Below are positions 1 to 7,187 of a stretch of DNA of 37,842 bases, piece by piece (position 1 is the first letter of the stretch; each line of letters begins with the position of its first letter). Origin of the DNA: Candidatus Fermentibacterota bacterium (GTDB lineage: Bacteria; JAFGKV01); the NCBI GenBank assembly GCA_030620115.1, contig JAUXFG010000019.1:1-37842 (forward strand). The letters are read 5' to 3'. Under the pieces are notes generated by a model. It saw only the letters and a list, made by a program, of their open reading frames with translations, was not told the origin of the DNA and did not search any database. Position numbers and translations under genes: made by a program.

Positions 1-282
1 CCCAGAAAACGGCCCACATTCCTACATCTGCAGAATCGATGCGATCAAGCTATTTGTTTGTCCTGCAACTGGCAAATCATATCCACCGGCTAGGGGTTCA
101 AGGTTCAGGGATTCTGGGTTCGGAGGTTCAGAGTTCGGGGTAGCCCGGATTTCTCATTAACCCGGACTTCTCGGCGGTTTCGCTTCGAAAATCGGCGAGA
201 AGCCCGAATCAAGTGGGCGAGAAACATGGACGCCGGTCTTGCCGCATGTTTCTTTCGGAGGAGCTACAAATGGAGGAGCCAG
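1..282. repeat. Non-coding leader with repeat debris
   Basis: No gene is visible in this stretch. About 98-140 is a run of GGTTCAGG/GGTTCGGA-like words belonging to the heptamer repeat found throughout the window's gaps. At 139-155 and 158-210 there are sequences beginning TAGCCCGGATTTCTC and TAACCCGGACTTCTC. These match the terminal inverted repeat of element A (full copies at 33566-33750 and 37151-37337). The 158-210 unit also ends with an inverted version (GGCGAGAAGCCCGAA), so it looks like two element ends joined with almost no interior. Confidence 0.6.
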
Positions 283-1017
283 ATGGAAGTTCAGGGAGCA
301 TGTGCTTTGGTGACAGGTGCGGGGAGAGGTTTGGGATGTTGTATTGCGGAGGAGTTGCTCCACAAGGGAGCCACCGTAGCACTTCACTACTTCTCATCGG
401 AAAGCGCCGTTTCCGAGATGGCCTCGCACGCCTTGTCCTTGGGGAAGCGAGCGGAGGCATTCCACGCTGATCTCCGGGTCGCGGGTCAATGCAAGGCCCT
501 CCTGGAGCATGTACAGCAGCGCCTCGGTCCTGTTGACATCTTGGTGAACAACGCGGCGAACCTCCATCGATCACCACCGGGAGAGATCGCCGAGAGCTCG
601 TGGAACGACATCCTGGATCTCAACCTGAAGGCAGTCGCCTTCTTGAGTTCATTCGCCGCCCAGGAAATGGTTGCCCAGGACCATGGCAAGATCATCAACA
701 TAGGGGATCTTGCCGGCATCGAGCCGTGGCCGGCGTATCTGCCCCACGCAGCGGCCAAGGCGGCAGTACATCATCTCACCAGATGTTTGGCGCTGGCCTA
801 TGCCCCGGCAGTCCAAGTCAACGCCGTGGTCCCCGGCCTCATCCATCCTCCCCCAGGCTGGAGCCGCAGGCGAACGAGACGTTATCTTCGACGCATCCCC
901 GGCGGCAAGCCTGCCACATTCCAAGAAGTGGCAAAAAGCGTGCTCGCATTGATCGAAAACGACGCAATCACGGGTCAGATCATGATTGTGGATCGTGGCC
1001 AGAGCCTGTCATTCTGA
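283..1017 (+). CDS. PTR1-like short-chain dehydrogenase/reductase with substituted catalytic Tyr
   Basis: This is a 244-residue SDR-fold oxidoreductase, expected to bind NADP(H). The start at 283 is preferred over an in-frame ATG at 226 because GGAGGAG sits 5 bases upstream and the protein then begins just before the nucleotide-binding strand. The cofactor motif TGAGRGLG is at residues 11-18 and NNAA at 89-92. The segment VALHYFSSESA (32-42) resembles pteridine reductase (PTR1/FolM-like) SDRs. In PTR1 the catalytic residues are Asp, Tyr 13 residues later, and Lys 4 residues after that. Here the same spacing gives D142, H155 and K159, so the Tyr position is His; the nearest Tyr is Y152. Either catalysis is altered or the protein has another role. 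It is convergent with tyrS, 10 bases apart. The substrate is unknown. Confidence 0.85.
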   Translation: MEVQGACALVTGAGRGLGCCIAEELLHKGATVALHYFSSESAVSEMASHALSLGKRAEAFHADLRVAGQCKALLEHVQQRLGPVDILVNNAANLHRSPPGEIAESSWNDILDLNLKAVAFLSSFAAQEMVAQDHGKIINIGDLAGIEPWPAYLPHAAAKAAVHHLTRCLALAYAPAVQVNAVVPGLIHPPPGWSRRRTRRYLRRIPGGKPATFQEVAKSVLALIENDAITGQIMIVDRGQSLSF

Positions 1018-1027
1018 CCTCGCGGAT

Positions 1028-2224
1028 CTATGTTCCCGGAGGGCCCCCGATAACATAGACGATACGGCGCTTGCCGACCTGGAGAAGAATGGGGTTGGGG
1101 CCGGCCAGAATGGTGTACTTCAGATCGGTGATCTTCTCGCCATCAACTTTGACGCCGCCCCCGCGGATAAGGCGACCGGCCTCGGATCGTGAGGGCGCAA
1201 GACCGGCCTCGGCCAAGAGACCGGGCAATACCCACTTGCCATGTGTGATGGAGATCGTCTTGATCTCCTTGGGAAGCTCCCGTTTGCGGAATACGGTGAG
1301 GAAGTGCTCGCGCGCCTTACGAGCTTCCTTCGGCGCATGATAGAGTGATACAATCTCTTCCGCGAGCCGTAGCTTCACCTCCATGGGATTGAGCCCCGCA
1401 TCCAGCTCGTGCCTGATCTCGCCGATCTCCTCCAGACTGAGATCGGTGCAAAGCTCGAAATAGGTAAGGATCAACTCGTCCTTGAGACGCATCACTTTGC
1501 CGAATTGCTCCACGGGCGCCTCGGTAATGGCGATGAAATTGCCGTAGGTAGTGGACATCTTTCGACCGTCGAGACCATCTAGCATGCCGAACGTCATGAT
1601 GTTCTGGGGAATCTGCTCGAAAGCCTTCTGTATCGTCCTCCCCGCCAGGAGATTAAAGAGCTGGTCATTCCCCCCCAGCTCGACGTCAGCCCGCACTGCC
1701 ACGCTATCGAAGCCTTGCATCAGGGGGTAGAGGAATTCGCGCAGAGAGATCCTTTTGCCGGCCTTGTATCGGAGAAAGAAGTTCTCTCTGTCCAGCATTT
1801 CCGCCACTGAGAAATTGTCCGCCAGTCGTGCCACCTGCTCAAAGGTCAAAGGGGCGAGCCAGTCCGAATTGTAGGTGATTTCCACACGGTCCATATCGAG
1901 AATACGGCCCATCTGCGCCAGATATCCGGCCATATTCTTCTCCACTTCCTCCCGCGAAAGCATCTTCCGCTCCGCATCCTTGTCGGACGCATCTCCCACC
2001 AGACCGGTGAAATCGCCGATGATGATGACCGCAGTGTGTCCCAGTTCCTGGAACTCACGAAGCTTACGCAATGGAATCGCTCTTCCAATGTGCAGCAAGG
2101 GACCCGTGGGATCTATGCCAAGCTTCACCCGGAGCTTGTCGCCCTGACGAAGCCGCTTCTCAAGCTCCTCTCTGACAATGACATTGGTCACATTCCGGGT
2201 CAGAAGTCTATCTATGCGATCCAT
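1028..2224 (-). CDS. tyrS: Tyrosyl-tRNA synthetase
   Basis: This cytoplasmic class I aminoacyl-tRNA synthetase (398 residues) charges tRNA-Tyr with tyrosine. The HIGH-type motif is HIGR at residues 45-48 within GIDPTGPLLHIGR. The second signature is KMSTT at 222-226 where KMSKS is usual, so the second lysine is Thr. A C-terminal S4 RNA-binding domain covers about 330-392 (PSRSEAGRLIRGGGVKVDG). The length suits the TyrZ-like bacterial branch. The ATG at 2224 has AGGGA upstream. It lies 80 bases downstream of the GH57 gene on the same strand and may be co-transcribed with it. Function is certain; only the KMSKS variant is unusual. Confidence 0.97.
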   Translation of the reverse strand: MDRIDRLLTRNVTNVIVREELEKRLRQGDKLRVKLGIDPTGPLLHIGRAIPLRKLREFQELGHTAVIIIGDFTGLVGDASDKDAERKMLSREEVEKNMAGYLAQMGRILDMDRVEITYNSDWLAPLTFEQVARLADNFSVAEMLDRENFFLRYKAGKRISLREFLYPLMQGFDSVAVRADVELGGNDQLFNLLAGRTIQKAFEQIPQNIMTFGMLDGLDGRKMSTTYGNFIAITEAPVEQFGKVMRLKDELILTYFELCTDLSLEEIGEIRHELDAGLNPMEVKLRLAEEIVSLYHAPKEARKAREHFLTVFRKRELPKEIKTISITHGKWVLPGLLAEAGLAPSRSEAGRLIRGGGVKVDGEKITDLKYTILAGPNPILLQVGKRRIVYVIGGPPGT

Positions 2225-2304
2225 GTTTTTTCCCTATCTCGATGAATCGGGCGCTGCCAACGCCCGTGGCCCAACTGAACCTGTGAACCCTTGAATCGCT
2301 CCCC

Positions 2305-3888
2305 CTAAAGATAGATGCGGTAATTCATCTCATGGAATATGGTGTTTCGAGCTTCGAGCTCCGAAACCCACCCGTCTTCCAGCCGATCTTCGACGATCTG
2401 CAGATACAGGCCGTTGAGGTTGTGTATATGGTCCCTGGTTCTTTTTTCTGCGTATTCGACCATGGTCCCTGCATTCATAATAAAAGCCCAATCCGACGAC
2501 TGGGCAAGCATCAGCTCCCTGGCGGACTGATTCAAAGCCCTTTGCAATAGGCCCGTGGCTTCAGGATGCAATCTCGCCTGTTCCACCATCCGTTCCTCGG
2601 CCTTGTGGAGATGCCGATAGATCCAATCATTCCGCTCGTTGAGCCAGACATCAAGATGGCCACCCGCTCCCCACGATGATGCCGTTGGTTTCACGATCTG
2701 ATGCTCAGGGAAACGTTCGAGATACTGGGGCGCACTGATGGTCTTTATCTCGTCCTGATCGTAGGCCATCTTCCTGAGCAGCATCTCCAAAAAAATGGGT
2801 CCTTCGAACCACCAATGACCGAATAGCTCGGCATCATACGGTGCGGTGATCACCGGGGCATGCCCGAGACGACTCACGAGATGCTTCACCTGCGCTTGCC
2901 GATTGAACATGAAGTTGCCGGCGTGCCGATCAGCAGTGGCACGTGCCCCAGCCGGGTCGTAGATCTTTTTCTCGTGGAGCGGTACTGCGCCTGTTATCCT
3001 GTGATACTTGAGCCCCACATTTCTGCGAATCCCATCTTGGTGGAGAAAAGGCTTGATATGGGCGTACTCCGCGTCGAAGCCCAGATCCCGATAGAACTCC
3101 CTATAGCTTGGGTCGCCCGGATACCCGGAATCGGCCGACCATACTTGTTGGCTTGTCTCCACATCACGGCCGAAGACCGCGACACCATTAGGACAGTAGA
3201 TGGGTGCGTATACCCCGAGGTCGGGCCTTGGAGTTGCATAGAGCACCCCATGCGTTTCCATGAAGAAGTACTCAATCCCCACGTCCTCCAGGAGGTCTTC
3301 CAATCCGGGGACATAAGCACATTCCGCAAGCCATAGGCCACGGGGTTTTGTGCAGAAATGCTTTTCGTAGTTCTTCACTGCCATACGCAGATGCGCCAAA
3401 CGCCCTTTCTCTGTCGCACAGAAGGGCAAAACAGGATGTGTGCCGGGACAGGTGACGATTTCAAGGAACCCGCGTTCCATGAAATGCCTGAAGCCGGCCA
3501 GGGGCGTGGCCCATCGATCTTTGAGCACCCGTATTGTCTTGTAGTGATCCTTGTACAATGCCACTACCGGGGCAAACGCCGAGCCCCGGTTCCGTTCCTC
3601 TTCCTGCGCGATGAGCCGTTCCTGCTTCTCGATATGTTGCTCGTACCGCTCCAGGAGGAGCGAATCGACCAGCATCTCACAGAGCGGCGGCGTGAGAGAA
3701 ATGCTGAGTGAAAACGGCACGTCGTCCCTATCGAGCCCGTCAAGCATCCGGAGAATGGGAAAGTAGGTCTCATCCAGCGCCTCGAAGAGCCAATCCTCTT
3801 CCAAGAACTCCTCGTACTCAGGATGACGCACGAATGGAAGATGGGCATGAAGGAAAAGAAGTAGATACCCCTTTGGAATCGTCAACAT
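2305..3888 (-). CDS. GH57 1,4-alpha-glucan branching enzyme (DUF1957 type)
   Basis: The enzyme (527 residues) is predicted to form alpha-1,6 branches in glycogen-like alpha-glucan in the cytoplasm. The GH57 N-terminal motif HAHLPF is at 14-19. The nucleophile region WLAEC puts Glu at 189, and the acid/base region APYDAELFGHWW puts Asp at 352. Both positions and spacing fit characterised GH57 branching enzymes. A helical C-terminal DUF1957-type region follows (SSWGAGGHLDVWLNERNDW from about 404). The ATG at 3888 has GGAGGGG just upstream and overlaps the 3' end of the DUF4912 gene by 7 bases, implying translational coupling. Close GH57 relatives include amylases, but the DUF1957 region and the DUF4912 neighbour favour branching activity. 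Confidence 0.93.
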   Translation of the reverse strand: MLTIPKGYLLLFLHAHLPFVRHPEYEEFLEEDWLFEALDETYFPILRMLDGLDRDDVPFSLSISLTPPLCEMLVDSLLLERYEQHIEKQERLIAQEEERNRGSAFAPVVALYKDHYKTIRVLKDRWATPLAGFRHFMERGFLEIVTCPGTHPVLPFCATEKGRLAHLRMAVKNYEKHFCTKPRGLWLAECAYVPGLEDLLEDVGIEYFFMETHGVLYATPRPDLGVYAPIYCPNGVAVFGRDVETSQQVWSADSGYPGDPSYREFYRDLGFDAEYAHIKPFLHQDGIRRNVGLKYHRITGAVPLHEKKIYDPAGARATADRHAGNFMFNRQAQVKHLVSRLGHAPVITAPYDAELFGHWWFEGPIFLEMLLRKMAYDQDEIKTISAPQYLERFPEHQIVKPTASSWGAGGHLDVWLNERNDWIYRHLHKAEERMVEQARLHPEATGLLQRALNQSARELMLAQSSDWAFIMNAGTMVEYAEKRTRDHIHNLNGLYLQIVEDRLEDGWVSELEARNTIFHEMNYRIYL

Positions 3889-4730
3889 GCCCCTCCATGC
3901 TTGGACAGGATGCCTTCGTCGAGTTGCAGGAAACGAATGCCGGTGAGCGATGATGCCCCCAGATTTCCCAAAGAATCTTCGCCACCAACCATAGCCACCA
4001 GCGAATCGCTCTCAATCATATGGCATTCATCCACGACCGTTGAAACCTTGTCTCTGGGCGTACATTCCGGGCGCGAAGAGAGCACAATGATGAAGCGACC
4101 GTCGGAATCGTAGAAGCCCAAATGCGCCTGGTATCGCAGACCTGGCTCGAGATCTACATACGCATGGAACGATTGTATATCCAGGGGGACATATCGTTCA
4201 TGTTTGGTGACCAGGGAGCAAAGTTTCAGCGCCCATCTTCCCGAATTGAACAGATCCTTCCCATAGGCCAAACGAAACCGTTCGGTCAACGGTCCGGAAA
4301 GCTCCCAATAGGCATATCCTGACCGCGGCCCTTTGACCATGAACCCGAGCCGATCATCACCGTAGGTATCCGGGATGGGCCTTCCTCTATCGAGATAGGG
4401 GGGTGCCGTTGGCTCCACCGACTGCCGTGTCTCTCCACTGCCGGGAGCCCATTCTTGGCTGCTCACCGTTGTCGCTGGTACCGCTAACTCTGGTGTGCCG
4501 ATATGAGGCAATTTCCGTGATGAAACTCGTCTCTTCCGAGGACGTGCTGCAAGCGTGGCGATACGTGCCGCCAGAGCTGCATCTCGATAGGCCCGCGTCT
4601 GTATGGATCGCACGAGTTCCTTCCGAGACATGTTCGATCTGCCGATGACCTCTAATTCGCGGGCCAAATCCCTGATCACCTTCATGGTGAGTAACGACCA
4701 CGGTATGGTCTTTCTTGCTGTCTGTGACAT
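3882..4730 (-). CDS. DUF4912 domain protein with Rho-N/SAP-like N-terminus
   Basis: This 282-residue protein has no demonstrated function. Near the N-terminus, MKVIRDLARELEV...MSRKELVRSIQ resembles the small Rho N-terminal/SAP-like helical module. The middle and C-terminus (DRLGFMVKGPRSGYAYWELS onward) match the DUF4912 pattern, a predicted carbohydrate-binding-like beta domain. DUF4912 genes are commonly found beside GH57 DUF1957 enzymes, and here the two overlap by 7 bases. The start at 4730 (MSQTARK) is chosen over an in-frame ATG at 4751 because AGGAGG lies 10 bases upstream of it. A role in alpha-glucan binding or targeting of the branching enzyme is inferred from context only. Confidence 0.8.
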   Translation of the reverse strand: MSQTARKTIPWSLLTMKVIRDLARELEVIGRSNMSRKELVRSIQTRAYRDAALAARIATLAARPRKRRVSSRKLPHIGTPELAVPATTVSSQEWAPGSGETRQSVEPTAPPYLDRGRPIPDTYGDDRLGFMVKGPRSGYAYWELSGPLTERFRLAYGKDLFNSGRWALKLCSLVTKHERYVPLDIQSFHAYVDLEPGLRYQAHLGFYDSDGRFIIVLSSRPECTPRDKVSTVVDECHMIESDSLVAMVGGEDSLGNLGASSLTGIRFLQLDEGILSKHGGAC

Positions 4731-4987
4731 ACTCGTCACTCCTCCTACCATCGTCTCGCAGAGAAAAGCTTATCTGCTTCCTGAATTCCATTACGCATAC
4801 GGGGGGGGGTGCGGCCGGGTACCTCAAGGGCCGTCTTAGGCGCCCTAACTAACTGGCGAACCATTCAGCGGTCAAGCATACCCTGACAAAAACCAGACGG
4901 AGCACGTGGACAGTTTGGCGGACCTTCTGCCGCGCCAGCAGTAAAGAACCGTCGGCCACAAGAATCCACCGGAATCCCTCCTCCAGA

Positions 4988-5092
4988 CACCTTGATTGAG
5001 AGTACATTTGTCTGAGAGTACACTGTACTTCTTCAACCCCGAAAGATCTGGTGGTGCACCGTCAGAGGGCAGACTGAACACTGACCGCTGAA
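4988..5092. repeat. Direct repeat copy 1 with GAGTACA/TGTACT motif
   Basis: This segment runs CTTGATTGAGAGTACATTTG ... CCCCGAAAGATCTGGTGG ... CAGAGGGCAGACTGAAC. A diverged second copy in the same orientation is at 5232-5340 (CTTGTTTGAGAGTACATTTC ... CCCCGAAGAATCTGATGA ... CAGAGGCCAGTCTGAAC). Both contain AGTACA facing TGTACT; in this copy they form the near-palindrome AGTACACTGTACT. The repeat lies upstream of the ECF sigma operon. Confidence 0.6.
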
Positions 5093-5113
5093 CACTTCCA
5101 TCTCCCCCCACCC

Positions 5114-5219
5114 AGATTCTTCGGTCGCTTCGCTTCCTCAGAATGACACGTAGTGCCACATATTTCTGCACAGGAACACTGTCATTCTGAGCGACTCCAA
5201 GGAGCGAAAAATCTCTCCT
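5114..5219. repeat. REP-like inverted pair, site 1
   Basis: The left unit is AGATTCTTCGGTCGCTTCGC followed by TTCCTCAGAATGACA (5114-5148). The right unit is its inverted relative, TGTCATTCTGAGCGACTCCA followed by AGGAGCGAAAAATCTCTCC (5180-5218). The arms could pair into a long imperfect hairpin. The same units recur at 13935-13970, 14059-14165, 15843-15949 and 36427-36558. Confidence 0.8.
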
Positions 5220-5231
5220 ACATCCCTCTTC

Positions 5232-5340
5232 CTTGTTTGAGAGTACATTTCATATCTGCTGTACTCTTAACCCCCGAAGAATCTGATGACAAGGCGCCAT
5301 CAGAGGCCAGTCTGAACCCCGAACCCTGAACCCCGAACCC
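5232..5340. repeat. Direct repeat copy 2 with GAGTACA/TGTACTC motif
   Basis: This is the second, diverged copy of the repeat at 4988-5092. GAGAGTACA and TGTACTCTT face each other about 12 bases apart. The copy ends in heptamers of the CCCTGAA class. It lies just over 110 bases upstream of the sigma-factor gene. Confidence 0.6.
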
Positions 5341-5455
5341 TGACAACACCCCCTGATCCGTGCAACATCCGGGATATCTCGCTATCTTCTCCCCGAATGC
5401 AGCTTCCTTCAACCTCTCGTGGAATTGTGTGTCAAATGAGAGAAAGGGAGGATGA

Positions 5456-6004
5456 GTGGACGAGAAGGACCTGATTCGCCGTGCAAAGCAAGGTGATCGG
5501 CAAGCTTTTGGGCAACTAGTGCGGATGTGTCAGCCCATGGTGTATCGGACCGTCCTGCGCATCCTGGGCAATGAGGACGACGCAATGGACATCACTCAAG
5601 AGGGTTTTATTCGGGCATTCACACGCTTTGAAGGCTTTCGCGAGGCCTCGAGTTTCAGTACCTGGGTATGTAGAATCGCCATGAACCTTGCGCTCAATCA
5701 TCTTCGAGACAAGAAGCCCACGGTGGACCCGGATGTTGCCTCTCTCTCCACACCGGCTTTTGACGTAATCTCCTCCCGAGCGGACGCGCAATTCCAGGTG
5801 CGCCTTGCGAAGGCTATCGAAGCGCTGCCGCCGAAGCAACGGCTCACTCTCTTGCTCAGGGTCAAAGACGCGAAAAGCCATCCGGAGATCGCCGACATTC
5901 TTGGATGCGCGGTGGGAACCAGCAAGGCGAATTACCATAACGCGGTGATGAACCTACGGAAGGCCCTCAGTGATCTTCTTCCTTCAGAGGAGTACGTGAG
6001 ATGA
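5456..6004 (+). CDS. ECF-type RNA polymerase sigma-70 factor
   Basis: This is a 182-residue extracytoplasmic-function sigma factor of the RpoE class. Region 2 (about residues 15-90) contains DAMDITQEGFIRAF and the WVCRIAMNLALNHLR helix that contacts the -10 element. Region 4 (about 120-175) has LPPKQRLTLLLRV and a helix-turn-helix HPEIADILGCAVGTSKANYH. There is no region 1 or 3. The start is a GTG at 5456 with GGGAGG 4 bases upstream; an ATG at 5452 is out of frame. The stop overlaps the anti-sigma start (ATGA), indicating coupled translation. It is presumably held inactive at the membrane by the next product and may activate its own operon. The inducing signal is unknown. Confidence 0.95.
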   Translation: MDEKDLIRRAKQGDRQAFGQLVRMCQPMVYRTVLRILGNEDDAMDITQEGFIRAFTRFEGFREASSFSTWVCRIAMNLALNHLRDKKPTVDPDVASLSTPAFDVISSRADAQFQVRLAKAIEALPPKQRLTLLLRVKDAKSHPEIADILGCAVGTSKANYHNAVMNLRKALSDLLPSEEYVR

Positions 6005-6609
6005 AGCATCTCTGCTCAGAGGAACTGCTGAACCTGGCGGATGGACAGAGATCGAATCGCCTGCAGGCGGAACATCTTTCCATCTGTGCCGAATGCTCCC
6101 GCGAGCTGGCGGCTCTGAGAACGTTGCTGTCCGGTGTCCAGGAATTCCACGAGCCCAAAGTGGATCCGGATATCCTCGCGCGCATGGCTGATGCCATAGA
6201 CGCCCGAGTGGCGGAGAATGAAAGGGTCGTGGCCCTGCCGAGGATGAGGCGTGTGCCCAAATGGACTGCGGCCATCATGCTCCCCATAGCTGCCGCGGCA
6301 CTGATCTTCTTCCTCCCCATTCTTCAGCGTCTATCCACAGATCAACGCGTCCTGAACGGCGCTTCAATTTCCCTAGAGCAAGATCTCTCCGCCGGTCAAT
6401 GGGAAATTGTGTGGAATGGGCTCACTGCGGGCATGGATGAACTGGCGCTCCTGAATACGGTCATCCCCGCCACGGAAGAACCCTTGGACGAGATCCAGCA
6501 TCTTTCAATGGACGAGCTGGAACGACTGCTGGAACTCCTTGAAGGATCTGATGCAACATTCGATGCCGCCGAGCTGTCGTCGCGGAGAGAGACGATAAGC
6601 CGTGCATGA
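6001..6609 (+). CDS. Membrane anti-sigma factor with zinc-finger-like HxxxCxxC
   Basis: The product (202 residues) is predicted to bind and inhibit the ECF sigma factor encoded just upstream. The N-terminal cytoplasmic part has H25-x3-C29-x2-C32, the ZAS/zf-HC2 anti-sigma signature. One transmembrane helix is at about 89-108 (WTAAIMLPIAAAALIFFLPIL). A C-terminal region of about 90 residues, rich in acidic residues, should be outside the inner membrane. The ATGA overlap with the sigma gene supports a one-to-one pairing. No protease-recognition motif was recognised, so release may be by redox/zinc change or regulated proteolysis. The family call rests on the motif, topology and position. Confidence 0.9.
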   Translation: MKHLCSEELLNLADGQRSNRLQAEHLSICAECSRELAALRTLLSGVQEFHEPKVDPDILARMADAIDARVAENERVVALPRMRRVPKWTAAIMLPIAAAALIFFLPILQRLSTDQRVLNGASISLEQDLSAGQWEIVWNGLTAGMDELALLNTVIPATEEPLDEIQHLSMDELERLLELLEGSDATFDAAELSSRRETISRA

Positions 6610-6656
6610 ATGGTCCATGCTGGTCAAAAGAGCACGCAAAGAATAGGAGGCTTCTG

Positions 6657-7187
6657 ATGAGAGACGCTATGGCAATCGGGCTCGCGACACTCCTCTTGAT
6701 GGGATTGCATGCCGGAGTGGCTTTCTCGGAGGAGCCGCGTGGGCTTCCTGGTCAAGCACCGGAAGACGACCCACTGGTCAGGAAGGTTGAGCAGCGCGTT
6801 GAGATGCTGCGAAAGTGGAAGATCCTCGAGGCTATCGATCCGTCTCCGGAGCTGGCGGATGAATTATTCCCCTTGCTCAGCAATAACAGTCGCCGGGAGC
6901 GGGAACTTGCCGAGGAACACCACATCCTATTGCGGGAGCTGCGGGTTGCCATCGGGGAACACCATCCTGACTCCGATAGACTGGCGGATATATTAGCTCA
7001 AATGAGACACAACAGGGAGGAGCGACGCACGCTTGAACGGGATCTTCAGGAACAGCTTGACCGGCTCCTCACCATCGAAGAGGAAGCCCGCCTCATCGTG
7101 GCGTTGGAGGATTTCAGCCAGGAGGTCCGTCAACTCGTGCATCAGGCAAGGCGTCATCCCGATCGCCGGAGGCCAGGATTGCCGTAA
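6657..7187 (+). CDS. Secreted helical protein, Spy/CpxP-like
   Basis: This 176-residue protein has a clear N-terminal signal peptide (MRDAMAIGLATLLLMGLHAG, cleavage likely near AFS-EEP). The rest is highly charged and helical with coiled-coil character. Near the C-terminus, LLTIEEEARLIVALEDF resembles the LTxEQ-type segment of Spy/CpxP periplasmic chaperones and heavy-metal sensor relatives. The start at 6657 is chosen over an in-frame ATG at 6606 because AGGAGG lies 6 bases upstream and the signal peptide then begins correctly. It follows sigma and anti-sigma genes by 47 bases, so it is probably the regulon's envelope-stress effector or sensor. Its 3' end overlaps the oppositely oriented rnc gene by 74 bases. 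Confidence 0.75.
   Translation: MRDAMAIGLATLLLMGLHAGVAFSEEPRGLPGQAPEDDPLVRKVEQRVEMLRKWKILEAIDPSPELADELFPLLSNNSRRERELAEEHHILLRELRVAIGEHHPDSDRLADILAQMRHNREERRTLERDLQEQLDRLLTIEEEARLIVALEDFSQEVRQLVHQARRHPDRRRPGLP

Larger units (their letters stand above)
4731..5455. repeat. Repeat-rich divergent intergenic region
   Basis: No gene is seen in these 725 bases, which separate the leftward glycan operon from the rightward sigma-factor operon. The region contains a run of nine G at 4801-4809, a pair of related direct repeats of about 100 bases (4988-5092 and 5232-5340), a REP-like inverted pair between them (5114-5219), and a short run of GAACCCTGAACCC-type heptamers at about 5313-5343. Promoters for both operons must lie here, but I could not pick a convincing one. 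Confidence 0.6.

Noticed and set aside
2860-3336. Plus-strand frame antisense to the GH57 gene
   Set aside because: It lies wholly within a certain gene and has no recognisable domain.
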